The notes below the pieces were generated by a model. That model was given only the letters and a program-made list of their open reading frames with translations, was not told the DNA's origin and did no database searches. A stretch of 42,672 nt of DNA, taken from positions 1,350-44,021 of the forward strand of contig DBOG01000020.1 of the NCBI GenBank assembly GCA_002299915.1, read 5' to 3'. Below, piece after piece: positions 7,985-16,727 of the stretch; position 1 is the first letter of the stretch; each line of letters begins with the position of its first letter. The stretch comes from Proteobacteria bacterium UBA652. Lineage in GTDB: Bacteria; Pseudomonadota; Gammaproteobacteria; Nitrosococcales; Methylophagaceae. Made by a program: the position numbers and the translations under genes.

Positions 7985-8700
7985 AAATATTAATTACTAG
8001 CTTATTTTTCAGCCTCCTCTCCTTAAGTGCGGCGGGTCATGCTGCCAGTGGCAGTGTTCACCTTGATCACTTTGAAGCAGACTTAACGAATACTGCCTCC
8101 TTACAACGTGGCGCCCGTACCTTTACCAACTATTGCCTAAGCTGCCATAGCGCCTCTTATATGCGCTATAACCGCATGGCACAAGACTTGGGGCTGACAG
8201 ATAAACAAGTGCTAGAAAACCTGATGTTTGCCTCTGATAAAATAGGTGATACGATGACGATCGCTATGCGAGCAGAAGATGCGGAAAAATGGTTTGGTAC
8301 TGCGGTTCCCGATCTGTCCGTAGTTTCCCGATCTCGTGGCACAGACTGGCTCTATACTTACCTACGAACCTTCTATAAAGATCCTGCGACAGCCATTGGT
8401 ACCAATAACCTTGTGTTTGATAAAGTGGGCATGCCACATGTATTGTGGGAACAGCAAGGTTATCTTGCGCTAGAGCATGATGATGATCACGATCCTCATC
8501 TTTCATCTGCCACGGAGGGTGACTTGAGTAAATCAGAATACGATGGTATGGTGTACGACCTTGTGAATTTTCTTGGCTATATTGGAGAGCCCTCAAAATT
8601 ACAACGGCTTGCATTAGGAAAATGGGTATTGTTATATCTCATCATATTACTGCTTGTTGCTTATCCCATGAAGAAAGCATTTTGGAAAGATATTAAATAA
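7981..8700 (+). CDS. petC: Ubiquinol-cytochrome c reductase, cytochrome c1
   Basis: This 239-residue membrane-anchored c-type cytochrome accepts electrons from the Rieske protein. It has a signal peptide, a single haem-binding motif CLSCH (Cys52, Cys55, His56) and a C-terminal membrane helix (LLYLIILLLVAYPM) that holds the haem domain in the periplasm. The conserved VGMPHVLWEQQG stretch is typical of proteobacterial c1. It is the last gene of petABC, and sspA follows 26 bp later, probably on the same transcript. Confidence 0.96.
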   Translation: MKILITSLFFSLLSLSAAGHAASGSVHLDHFEADLTNTASLQRGARTFTNYCLSCHSASYMRYNRMAQDLGLTDKQVLENLMFASDKIGDTMTIAMRAEDAEKWFGTAVPDLSVVSRSRGTDWLYTYLRTFYKDPATAIGTNNLVFDKVGMPHVLWEQQGYLALEHDDDHDPHLSSATEGDLSKSEYDGMVYDLVNFLGYIGEPSKLQRLALGKWVLLYLIILLLVAYPMKKAFWKDIK

Positions 8701-8726
8701 CACACCTAACCACGACTGGAGATTTT

Positions 8727-9353
8727 ATGCTTTCATCCACTGATGCTCGCCGCGCAAATATGACACTTTATACTGATTCTACTTGTGTATTCGGCCACCA
8801 GACGCGTATGGTAATTGAAGAAAAGAGCATTGAAGCTGAAATCGAAGAAATTATAGAAGGCCAGTGGCCAGAAGATGTACTCGCTGCTAATCCTTATGGC
8901 GTGGGTCCTACTCTGATTGATCGTGATTTAGTCTTATTTGATGCTAAAGTGATTATGGATTACTTTGATGAGCGCTTCCCCCATCCGCCATTGATGCCTG
9001 TCGATCCTGTTGCGCGTGCGCAAGCGAGATTGATGTTACATCGAATTGAACATGATTGGTATTCACATTGGTATACTTTAATCGGTAACGATAAAACAAA
9101 AGCTAATCGTGTTCGGAAAACAATTCGTGAAGATCTCACAGTGTTAGCACCTGTGTTTGAAGCATTACCTTTTTTTATGAGTAAAGAAATCTCCTTACTG
9201 GATTGTACCTTAGCACCGTTACTTTGGCGTTTGCCTATGCTCAATATTAAGCTACCGCCTAGTGCAAAACCCGTCCTTGATTATGCTGAGCGTATTTTTG
9301 CTAGGGAATCTTTCCAAACGTGTTTAACGGAATCTGAACGGGAAATGCGTTAG
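8727..9353 (+). CDS. sspA: Stringent starvation protein A, GST-fold RNA polymerase-associated protein
   Basis: This 208-residue GST-fold protein binds RNA polymerase and modulates transcription under starvation and acid stress in relatives. The N-terminal thioredoxin-like part (about 10-90: TLYTDSTCVFGHQTR, NPYGVGPTLIDRD) and the all-helical C-terminal part match SspA. The ribosome site (ctggaga) is well placed before the ATG. The petABC-sspA-sspB order is standard in gammaproteobacteria and supports the call. Confidence 0.93.
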   Translation: MLSSTDARRANMTLYTDSTCVFGHQTRMVIEEKSIEAEIEEIIEGQWPEDVLAANPYGVGPTLIDRDLVLFDAKVIMDYFDERFPHPPLMPVDPVARAQARLMLHRIEHDWYSHWYTLIGNDKTKANRVRKTIREDLTVLAPVFEALPFFMSKEISLLDCTLAPLLWRLPMLNIKLPPSAKPVLDYAERIFARESFQTCLTESEREMR

Positions 9354-9380
9354 TTGCACTCCTCAGCCTAACAATAAAAT

Positions 9381-9773
9381 ATGGCATCTTCCCTTAGCTC
9401 TCAAAAACCCTATTTTATTCGCGCTGTGTTTGATTGGCTAATGGATAACAATTTAACACCACATCTCTCTGTGGATGCGAGCTATCCTGACACACAAATC
9501 GCTGATGAATATGTCAATGATGGAAAAATTGTAATGAATATCGCAGCAGATGCGGTGCGAAATTTTCATGTAGATAATGATTGGATCAGCTTTTCTGCCC
9601 GGTTTGGTGGTAAACCAATGGAAATATTTATTCCCATTGCTGCAGTGATGGGGATCTATGCCCAAGAGAATAATGAAGGTTTATTTTTCACAGCAGATAC
9701 AGCGCCTGCTCCAGAGCCGCCTACACCAACCAGTGATACGAAAAAGGCACACAAACTCACTGTCGTCAAGTAG
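9381..9773 (+). CDS. sspB: ClpXP adaptor, stringent starvation protein B
   Basis: SspB is the adaptor that hands ssrA-tagged proteins to ClpXP. The folded substrate-binding domain (about 1-110, starting with KPYFIRAVFDWLMDNNLTPH) is followed by a flexible acidic, Pro-rich linker. A C-terminal tail ending in KLTVVK is equivalent to the ClpX-binding tail of other SspB proteins. At 130 residues it is slightly shorter than the E. coli protein. It lies 27 bp after sspA. Confidence 0.93.
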   Translation: MASSLSSQKPYFIRAVFDWLMDNNLTPHLSVDASYPDTQIADEYVNDGKIVMNIAADAVRNFHVDNDWISFSARFGGKPMEIFIPIAAVMGIYAQENNEGLFFTADTAPAPEPPTPTSDTKKAHKLTVVK

Positions 9774-9862
9774 CCTCCCTCAAGTATAAAGACAAAAAAT
9801 GAACTCACGCTCGCTTTCTTACATTATCTAAATAACCTGAATACTGAGTATAGATAAATAGG

Positions 9863-10597
9863 CTATTCAACTTCAGTTTTTGGCGGCGCATTTACTTCTT
9901 TTTCAGCAACCTTATCTACCAAAGCGGTAAACCCTGTAAACGTTACCCGCTCATCGGTTAAGAAAGCATCGCCTTCCTGCCATACCTTACCATCGGGTAC
10001 AATAGTTCGGATTTCATAAATTGTGCCTGGAATCGAATCTGACAGCGTAAAAATATAATACTTATTCGCATACAGGCCATAACGCGATTTATTTTTATCG
10101 TTGGCATAGGGCTTAATAGTATATTGCACTGCTTTAACCTGCTCACCTTGATATTCCACCATCACATCTGTTTTTTCTGCACCACCTGCCAACGCCCACC
10201 GAATACGGCGCTGAAAATGCCGCCAGGAGCCTTTTGTTTGCCGCTCCATCTCATGTACATCCCATTCTAGAAACATCACAAACACGCCATTGCCAGACTG
10301 ATTGTCCCGATCTAAATAAGGCCGCTTCCTCTCACCAGTAAAGAACTCAAAATGTTGATCATTCCGTCCTGTATTTCGGATATTCTTTATGCTCAGATCA
10401 ACGGTATCTGTTGCCGGTTCCTCAATAAAACTTTCTTTTTTATAGCTATAATGCAAAATGCCTTCTGATGTTACATTTTTCATATGCGGACTATCAAATA
10501 AGGCATTATTTGCTTCCGAAAATCCGGCGACTGCAAACAGCTGTGTGCTCATCAAAAGCCCCATACTGGCAAGAAAACCTATCAACTTATATTTCAT
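9863..10597 (-). CDS. Exported protein of unknown function near the methanol oxidation genes
   Basis: This is a 244-residue protein. The ATG at 10597 is chosen over an upstream one at 10624 because the signal peptide (MKYKLIGFLASMGLL, then QLFAVA) begins there and a good ribosome site (agaggg) lies about 11 nt upstream. The mature part is rich in charged and aromatic residues and contains no Cys, so it is probably a soluble periplasmic protein. No domain was recognised. It is divergent from a DUF302 lipoprotein gene, and both sit beside xoxJ and xoxF. A link to periplasmic methanol oxidation is only suggested by position. Confidence 0.65.
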   Translation of the reverse strand: MKYKLIGFLASMGLLMSTQLFAVAGFSEANNALFDSPHMKNVTSEGILHYSYKKESFIEEPATDTVDLSIKNIRNTGRNDQHFEFFTGERKRPYLDRDNQSGNGVFVMFLEWDVHEMERQTKGSWRHFQRRIRWALAGGAEKTDVMVEYQGEQVKAVQYTIKPYANDKNKSRYGLYANKYYIFTLSDSIPGTIYEIRTIVPDGKVWQEGDAFLTDERVTFTGFTALVDKVAEKEVNAPPKTEVE

Positions 10598-10704
10598 CTT
10601 TACTGTTACCCTCTTTGTATGCAATTTATCGTGCTAGCTGCATGGGAATAGTGTTACGCTATTATAACTGTTTCACGCATGAACTTATTACTTGGTACCT
10701 TGAT

Positions 10705-11178
10705 ATGACCACACTTTCACGCCAAAAAATCCCGCTATTTCTGACATTCTGCCTTTCTCTTAATTTATTCAGTTGCAGCAATAATACAGTGAATGAGCAT
10801 ACTAGTAGCTATGAGAAATACAGCGTTGAAGATTTTGAAAATACCCTGATGAATCTCGATATTGCTATTTCTGAACACAATTATCGTATTATTCATCGCA
10901 GCACAATTGGCCAGGCAATTCGCGATCGGGGAGAAAAAGATTTTCCGCTTTCCACCATCACCGAATTTTGTAATATTACCTCTGCCCGTGAAATGATGGA
11001 AATCAATCCCGATCTTATTAATGCCATGCCATGCCGCATTGCCGTGCGAGAAGATCCCGACGGCGTATTAGTCAGCACGCGGCTAATGAATGAATCCGTC
11101 AGCAATCCCAAACAAGCCGAGTTTGCTAAACGGATTAATCAGAATCTTAAAGCCATTATTGCTGACACCGTTCAATAA
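10705..11178 (+). CDS. DUF302 lipoprotein
   Basis: This is a 157-residue protein. The ATG at 10705 is preferred to in-frame starts further upstream because it opens directly into a lipoprotein signal with lipobox LNLFSC. The mature part has the DUF302 pattern: a Cys-Asn near EFCNITSA, then MEINPDLINAMPCRIAV and a VLVST strand. DUF302 proteins are small periplasmic or membrane-linked proteins of unknown function, common in sulfur- and C1-oxidising proteobacteria. It ends 3 bp from the stop of the convergent xoxJ. No clear ribosome site is seen, so the start is less certain than the reading frame. Confidence 0.7.
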   Translation: MTTLSRQKIPLFLTFCLSLNLFSCSNNTVNEHTSSYEKYSVEDFENTLMNLDIAISEHNYRIIHRSTIGQAIRDRGEKDFPLSTITEFCNITSAREMMEINPDLINAMPCRIAVREDPDGVLVSTRLMNESVSNPKQAEFAKRINQNLKAIIADTVQ

Positions 11179-11181
11179 GCA

Positions 11182-12039
11182 TTAGTCATCATCTTCTTTC
11201 ACCACCGGCGCCGCTACCAAGGGGAAATGATATTCTTTCAATAATGCCGAAATCTCATCCTGTTTTTTATCAATCAGCTTGTTTACCAGTGCCTTCCATT
11301 CTTTATCTGGATAACGCACACCCATTGCAATACTAAACGGCATTCCCCCATCTTCTTTAGTAAGAGGCGTAACGGTCAGCTTAACATCTGATTTATGCGC
11401 TAGATAGCCGGCTATAGGGCCCCATGCAAATGCAACATCTATGTCGCCCGATGCAACCGCTTCTACAATGCGCCCTGCCTGCGTACGTGCATGGCCAGGC
11501 ATTATCCGATAATATTGAATATTATCTGCTAAGCCATGCTTTAGCAGTGATTCTGTTGCTATATCTCGGTCAAATAAACCAATACGGATCTGCTTGCCTG
11601 ATTCAACCAGTTTTGCGATATCCGCCACCGTCTTAATCTCATAACGTTCATCACTGCGATAGATTATTTCTTCGATGGAAGAAAAATATGATTGGGTAGT
11701 TGCCAACATATCATATTGCGCAGGCACCCCCATCACCAAATCACACAGATAACGTCCTGTTTCCTTATCAACTTTTTTAATGGTGTTGCGAACGAAGCCT
11801 AAACGCTGAGGGAACCACGTATATTCCAAAGGAATGCCCAATTCTTTAGCAAATAGCTCAGCGATCTTATTTTCAATGCCTTCTTGCTCAAAATTTGAGA
11901 AGGGTAAGTTATATTTATCAGCACACACACGTAATGCATCTTGCCCCTTGAGCGGTTTAAGGTTATCCGCATAGGCTGAAGAAGCCAATAAGCTACTGGT
12001 TATTGTCATTAAAACAGCTACTTTAGTGATAAATCTCAT
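11182..12039 (-). CDS. xoxJ: XoxJ/MxaJ-type periplasmic binding protein for methanol dehydrogenase
   Basis: This 285-residue protein has a signal peptide (ending SSAYA) and a solute-binding-protein fold of type 2. The opening LRVCADKYNLPFSN, followed by the GIENKIAELFAKELGIPL segment, is typical of the quinoprotein-dehydrogenase-associated binding proteins MxaJ/XoxJ. These bind the apo or immature dehydrogenase, or a ligand needed to activate it, rather than importing a nutrient. It follows xoxF on the same strand, separated by a terminator at 12128-12168, so it may be read at a lower level or from its own promoter. A good ribosome site (agaaggaa) precedes the ATG. Confidence 0.88.
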   Translation of the reverse strand: MRFITKVAVLMTITSSLLASSAYADNLKPLKGQDALRVCADKYNLPFSNFEQEGIENKIAELFAKELGIPLEYTWFPQRLGFVRNTIKKVDKETGRYLCDLVMGVPAQYDMLATTQSYFSSIEEIIYRSDERYEIKTVADIAKLVESGKQIRIGLFDRDIATESLLKHGLADNIQYYRIMPGHARTQAGRIVEAVASGDIDVAFAWGPIAGYLAHKSDVKLTVTPLTKEDGGMPFSIAMGVRYPDKEWKALVNKLIDKKQDEISALLKEYHFPLVAAPVVKEDDD

Positions 12040-12127
12040 TATATTTTATTTCCTTCTCATTATGGCTATGACAAAATCATTATAAAGACTATTAATCTAG
12101 ACAGGTACTTTACCTGATTTCTATCCC

Positions 12128-12168
12128 AAAAAAAAAGCCCCAGATCCAAAAAGGGTGCGGGGCTCTTT
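12128..12168 (-). terminator. Terminator after xoxF
   Basis: Read on the minus strand, an AAAGAGCCCC arm pairs with GGGGCTTT and runs into nine T. The core stem is GCCCC (12137-12141) with GGGGC (12159-12163). It lies 57 bp after the xoxF stop and before xoxJ, so most xoxF transcripts should end here, a usual arrangement for a very highly expressed dehydrogenase gene. Confidence 0.85.
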
Positions 12169-12225
12169 AATTTTTAAGCGAGATGCTTTATTAAAACACC
12201 TTACTTATTCAGTCTTATAATTTAA

Positions 12226-14004
12226 TTACAGGCTGAATACGCTTAAGATACCACCAAGCTCAGTCCAGCTAGAAAGTGATTTGTATGCACCAACAGCACC
12301 CAGGCCGTCAGTATCATTTTCTAAACTAGGAATCGCCATACCGATACCAGCCCAACCACCAATACCTGATAGGATTGAGATGTACTGTTTACCGTCATGC
12401 TGATACGTATTTACGTTACCGATAATACCTGACGCTGTTTTGAAACGCCAAAGCTCACGACCTGATTGTGCGTCAACTGCTTTGATGAAGCCTTCTAATG
12501 TACCGTAGAAAACAACGTCAGTCGCAGTGGCTAATGCACCAGACCATACTGAGAAACGTTCTGGGTTAGACCAAACGATCTTACCAACACGCGCATCAAA
12601 CGCAATGAAGTTACCTAAGTGTGTACTACCTGGTGGTGGGAACATTGACACAGTTGCACCCACATAAGGCTGACCAGAGGTATATTCAACTTCAAAAGGT
12701 TCATAATCCATACATACATGGTTGGTTGGCACATAGTGCAAACCCGTACGTGGAGAATAAGCTGCTGGCTGCTGATCTTTAGTACCTAAGGCCGCAGGAC
12801 AAACACCTGTTGTATTCACATCCACACCATTACGCGCAGTTGAGTATTTAGCAACACGATCGTGTAGACCTGTTTTTAAATCAACACCATTAGACCAGTT
12901 AACCACTGGATCGAATTTCTCAGCCACTAACAATTCACCACTGACGCGGTCCATTGTGTAGGCAAAACCATTACGATCGAAATGAACAGCAGTTTTACGC
13001 ATTTTGCCGTTTACTTTTTGATCTTGTAAGATTACTTCGTTAATACCATCATAATCCCACTCATCGAATGGTGTCATTTGGTATACCCATTTCGCCATAC
13101 CTGTATCTAGGTCACGACCAAATAAAGACATAGACCATTTGTTGTCGCCTGGACGTTGAACTGGGTTCCATGTAGATGGGTTACCACTACCATAGTAGAA
13201 CATGTTTAGGTCTGGATCATAAGAATACCAACCCCACGTTGTACCACCACCAATTTTCCATTGGTCGCCTTTCCAAGATTTTAAAGATGAATCTTTACCA
13301 ACTGGTTTCAGCATTTCCATTGTTTTAGCAGGATCGAAACCCATTTCAGCATCAGGACCTGTGCTATAAACTTGCCATGCTTCTTTACCATCTAGGTCAT
13401 AAGCTTTGATGTAACCACGTACACCGAACTCACCACCAGAGATACCGACAAGCACTTTGTCTTTAAATACGTGCGCAGCAGCGGTGCTGGTTGCACCCCG
13501 TGTTGCTGTATCACGATTATGAGACCACACTTTTTCACCTGTTTTCATATCAAGTGCAACTAAGGTGTTATCCGCTTGGTTCAAGAAGATTTTTCCATCA
13601 CCATAAGATAGCCCACGGTTAACTGTGTCACAACACATAACGGGTACTGTTTCATCATAGTTTTGGTTTGGCTTATAAGACCATTTGATTGCACCAGAGT
13701 TGTTTAAGTCAAGTGCAAATACGTTGTTCGGGAACGCTGTATGTACATACATCGTACCATCCATAATAAGCGCATTACCTTCGTGACCACGTAACACACC
13801 TGTTGAGAATGTCCATGCCATGTTCAAGTCACCTACATTGTCTTTGGTGATTTCAGATAATTCACTATAACGTTGGTTGTTATAATTACCTGCTGGCATA
13901 ACCCAGTTATTTGCATTTTTTTGCATTTCCAATAGCTCATCAGCCATCGCTGCACCCGGAACGGCCAGCGATAACATTGCTAATGATAAAGTTTTCAGTT
14001 TCAT
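12226..14004 (-). CDS. xoxF: Lanthanide-dependent PQQ methanol dehydrogenase XoxF
   Basis: XoxF is a periplasmic PQQ enzyme that oxidises methanol (and often formaldehyde), passing electrons to a c-type cytochrome. The 592-residue precursor has a signal peptide (ending PGAAMA) and the eight-bladed propeller typical of the family. Predicted metal ligands are Glu192, Asn275 and catalytic Asp317. The vicinal disulfide is Cys124-Cys125. Asp319, in the DYDG motif two residues after the catalytic Asp, is the extra acid that marks lanthanide-using XoxF; calcium MxaF has Ala there. Codon use looks strongly biased, as expected for an abundant protein, and the ribosome site is strong (gagga). No mxaI or cytochrome cL gene adjoins it. 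Confidence 0.96.
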   Translation of the reverse strand: MKLKTLSLAMLSLAVPGAAMADELLEMQKNANNWVMPAGNYNNQRYSELSEITKDNVGDLNMAWTFSTGVLRGHEGNALIMDGTMYVHTAFPNNVFALDLNNSGAIKWSYKPNQNYDETVPVMCCDTVNRGLSYGDGKIFLNQADNTLVALDMKTGEKVWSHNRDTATRGATSTAAAHVFKDKVLVGISGGEFGVRGYIKAYDLDGKEAWQVYSTGPDAEMGFDPAKTMEMLKPVGKDSSLKSWKGDQWKIGGGTTWGWYSYDPDLNMFYYGSGNPSTWNPVQRPGDNKWSMSLFGRDLDTGMAKWVYQMTPFDEWDYDGINEVILQDQKVNGKMRKTAVHFDRNGFAYTMDRVSGELLVAEKFDPVVNWSNGVDLKTGLHDRVAKYSTARNGVDVNTTGVCPAALGTKDQQPAAYSPRTGLHYVPTNHVCMDYEPFEVEYTSGQPYVGATVSMFPPPGSTHLGNFIAFDARVGKIVWSNPERFSVWSGALATATDVVFYGTLEGFIKAVDAQSGRELWRFKTASGIIGNVNTYQHDGKQYISILSGIGGWAGIGMAIPSLENDTDGLGAVGAYKSLSSWTELGGILSVFSL

Positions 14005-14085
14005 GAGATTTTCCTCTATTCACTTACATTATTGTTTTGTTTACGACACGATAAATCCAAACATCTGAACCTCATGCGTTCAATC

Positions 14086-14114
14086 ACCTTAATGCCACGG
14101 AAATCATTCGTCAA
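14086..14114 (-). promoter_or_regulatory. Candidate xoxF promoter
   Basis: On the minus strand TTGACG (14109-14114) and TAAGGT (14086-14091) are separated by exactly 17 bp, a sigma-70-like arrangement. It lies in the 215-bp gap between gltX and xoxF and leaves a 5' leader of about 75 nt. The -35 is good and the -10 is poor. A separate 8-bp inverted repeat lies just upstream at 14140-14165. Confidence 0.45.
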
Positions 14115-14219
14115 GCACTTTTACTAAATTATTTGAGTATTTTTCCCTGTCTTTTTCGGGAAAAACCTCCCAATACCTTAAGTGGCTGAAAAATAGCTGT
14201 AAATTTATTCGTTAGATCT

Positions 14220-15623
14220 TTACACCTGATCTTGGATCCAGTTAATTGCAGATGCTATTCTTACCATTACGCGCACTTTCCCGAGCACTTTTAGCGTGAC
14301 ATCAATGGAAGGGGATACCGTACTACCCGTGATCGCAACTCGAATGGGCTGGGCAATTTTCCCCATACCTAATTCTCGGGTCGTGGCACAGTCTTTGATT
14401 TGTTGGTGTATCGGTTCAGCTTCCCAAGTAGGCAGGCCACCTAATCTAGCCATCATATCCTCTAATACGGCGACTGCATCTTGGTTAAAATGTTTGTTAG
14501 CGGCTTTTTCATCGTAAGCAGTCACCTCTTCATAGAACCAACGGCTATTATCTGCCATCTCGACTAGTGTCTTAGCACGATCTTGCTGTATCGCAACCAC
14601 TTCCGCGAGTGCAGGCCCTTGGTTTAGATCGATTTCCCGCTGCGCCATATGCCATTCTAGATGATCAGCAATATGTATTGCTGTGCTTTCTTTAATATAG
14701 TATTGGTTGAGCCAAAGCAATTTATCAGGATTAAAGGTGGAGGCTGATTTATTGACACCTTCTAATTCAAATAGCGCAATCATTTCTTCGGTACTAAATA
14801 TTTCTTGATCGCCATGTGACCAGCCCAAACGTACCAAATAATTTAGCAACGCTTCTGGCAAGAAACCTTCATCTCGATAGTGCATCACACTAACCGCACC
14901 ATGGCGCTTCGATAACCGTGCACCATCAGACCCTAAAATCATCGGTAAATGGGCAAAAATGGGCGGCTGAACATCCAGCGCTTTGAATATATTGAGTTGG
15001 CGAGGCGAATTATTAAGGTGATCATCGCCACGGATAACATGGGTTAATCCCATATCTAGATCATCAACAACAACGGTTAGATTATACGTCGGCGTTCCAT
15101 CTGAACGTGCAATAATCAGATCATCCAATTCTCCATTATTAAACACCACATCACCCCGCACCAAATCGTGTACAACGGTATCGCCCTCTGTGGGGTTCTT
15201 AAACCGGATAACGGGTTCAACTCCTGTCCGTGGTTCAGTGAGGTGTCGACAACGACCGTCATAACGTGTTTTCTCTTTATTCGCGCGCTGTTGTTCGCGG
15301 CGGTCGTCTAACTCTTGTTTCGAGCAATAACAGTAATAAGCATCACCTTGTTCCAACAGCTGATCAATCATTTCTTTATAACGATCAAATCGTTGGGTTT
15401 GATAAAAAGGGCCCTGATCATAATCAAGCCCTAACCAAGCCATGCCTTCTAAAATGGCCTCAACGGATTCAGGCGTAGATCGTTCTAAATCCGTATCCTC
15501 AATCCGCAAGATAAATTGACCTCCCTGCTTACGCGCATAAAGCCAAGAAAATAAAGCGGTGCGCGCACCACCCACATGAAGATAGCCTGTTGGGCTGGGT
15601 GCAAATCGTGTACATACGGTCAT
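14220..15623 (-). CDS. gltX: Glutamyl-tRNA synthetase
   Basis: GltX charges tRNA-Glu in the cytoplasm. The 467-residue class I synthetase has the HIGH-equivalent HVGG at 16-19 and the KMSKS-equivalent LSKRHG at 237-242. The zinc ligands Cys98, Cys100, Cys125 and His127 fall at the same residue numbers as in the E. coli enzyme. It is a housekeeping gene inserted between xoxF and the quinoprotein-relay genes. It has its own start on the minus strand and diverges from the metallohydrolase gene. Confidence 0.97.
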   Translation of the reverse strand: MTVCTRFAPSPTGYLHVGGARTALFSWLYARKQGGQFILRIEDTDLERSTPESVEAILEGMAWLGLDYDQGPFYQTQRFDRYKEMIDQLLEQGDAYYCYCSKQELDDRREQQRANKEKTRYDGRCRHLTEPRTGVEPVIRFKNPTEGDTVVHDLVRGDVVFNNGELDDLIIARSDGTPTYNLTVVVDDLDMGLTHVIRGDDHLNNSPRQLNIFKALDVQPPIFAHLPMILGSDGARLSKRHGAVSVMHYRDEGFLPEALLNYLVRLGWSHGDQEIFSTEEMIALFELEGVNKSASTFNPDKLLWLNQYYIKESTAIHIADHLEWHMAQREIDLNQGPALAEVVAIQQDRAKTLVEMADNSRWFYEEVTAYDEKAANKHFNQDAVAVLEDMMARLGGLPTWEAEPIHQQIKDCATTRELGMGKIAQPIRVAITGSTVSPSIDVTLKVLGKVRVMVRIASAINWIQDQV

Positions 15624-15713
15624 AATGTGTTCTCTAAGTTGAAATCATCTGAAACAATGCGGTATTGTAACAGCCAGGGTTCATTCCTACCCCCTAACTT
15701 GAGATTAAATACC

Positions 15714-16688
15714 ATGAAACCCCTCCTAACATTGACCGGCATAATCGCAATGATATTGCTAGTTTTATTCTTAATCGCTAATAAACAAGTATCCGACAAT
15801 AGCAATAAACCGTTGGCTGCCGATACTGATTATCCTATAATCCAGACTGCCGACGGTGTGTTTTATCACCAAGGTATCCATCAAGATGCAACTAAAGACA
15901 ATATCGGTGCTATCGGCAATATGAGCTTTGTGGTTGGTGATACGTGTGTGGCTGTTATTGATAGTGGTGGTAGTTATCTTGAAGGGGTGAAATTACGTCA
16001 TGCGGTCGCTTCTCAAACTGATTTACCCGTGTGTTATGTGATCAATACCCATACTCACCCTGACCATGTGTTTGGTAATGCTGCATTTAAAGCTGATAAT
16101 CCCCAATTTGTCGGCCATGAAAAGCTAGCTGCCGCAATGCAGGCCCGCCAAACACCGTTTGAACGTACTTTTAAAGCGCTGTTCGAGGAAGATTATGATG
16201 GCATTGAATTTATCACGCCAACGCTGACCGTCTCCATTGACACACCTTTAACCATCGATCTTGGCAATCGTCCGCTGACCTTCACTGCTTATACAACCGC
16301 CCACACCGATCACGATATCACTGTTCATGACCAAAAAAGCAATACCTTCTGGACCGGCGATTTACTTTTTATGGAGCGGATCCCCGTACTTGATGGGAAC
16401 CTAACTAATTGGTTAAAAATTATGACACAATTTCAGCAAGCCGATTACGACGTTGTGATCCCAGGGCATGGCACAGCGAGCGCTGATCAGTGGCGATCAG
16501 GCTTGGCTAAGCAACAACATTATTTTGAAACCATTCGAGATGAAGTACGTGAAATCATCGCTGATTTTGGCACTATTCAGCAAGCAATAGAGCAAGTAGG
16601 ACTTTCAGAAAAAGATAACTGGGAACTTTTCCCGCAATACCATCGTCGAAATGTGACAGCTACCTTTACTGAATTAGAGTGGGAATAA
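15714..16688 (+). CDS. Quinoprotein-relay-type zinc metallohydrolase (MBL fold)
   Basis: This is a 324-residue metallo-beta-lactamase-fold hydrolase. The ATG at 15714 is preferred because it begins a clear N-terminal membrane anchor or signal (residues 4-22), whereas longer forms would extend into the gltX promoter region. The metal ligands are visible: His113, His115, Asp117 and His118 (THTHPDH), His197 (TAHTDHD), Asp216 (TGD) and His252 (PGHG). It is followed 39 bp later by a SoxYZ-like carrier and lies near xoxF. That matches the predicted 'quinoprotein relay system' families, in which such a hydrolase accompanies a PQQ dehydrogenase and a SoxYZ-like carrier. The actual substrate is unknown. 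Confidence 0.82.
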   Translation: MKPLLTLTGIIAMILLVLFLIANKQVSDNSNKPLAADTDYPIIQTADGVFYHQGIHQDATKDNIGAIGNMSFVVGDTCVAVIDSGGSYLEGVKLRHAVASQTDLPVCYVINTHTHPDHVFGNAAFKADNPQFVGHEKLAAAMQARQTPFERTFKALFEEDYDGIEFITPTLTVSIDTPLTIDLGNRPLTFTAYTTAHTDHDITVHDQKSNTFWTGDLLFMERIPVLDGNLTNWLKIMTQFQQADYDVVIPGHGTASADQWRSGLAKQQHYFETIRDEVREIIADFGTIQQAIEQVGLSEKDNWELFPQYHRRNVTATFTELEWE

Positions 16689-16727
16689 CAATACACAGGT
16701 TTATGTTAATTATTTGGAGAGATAAAT

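Noticed and set aside
10468..10704. N-terminal extension of the DUF302 protein
   Set aside because: It would overlap the divergent exported-protein gene and bury the lipoprotein signal, which must be at the N-terminus.
12226..14004. Reading the dehydrogenase as calcium-type MxaF
   Set aside because: The residue two positions after the catalytic Asp is Asp319 (DYDG), the lanthanide-type signature, and no mxaI or mxaG gene is adjacent.
14140..14165. Terminator after gltX (TTTTTCCC...GGGAAAAA)
   Set aside because: The inverted repeat is real, but on the gltX strand the stem is not followed by a T-run, so it was not called a terminator.
15576..15713. N-terminal extension of the MBL hydrolase
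   Set aside because: The extra 46 residues overlap the gltX start and promoter region and precede an evident signal or anchor sequence that should be N-terminal.
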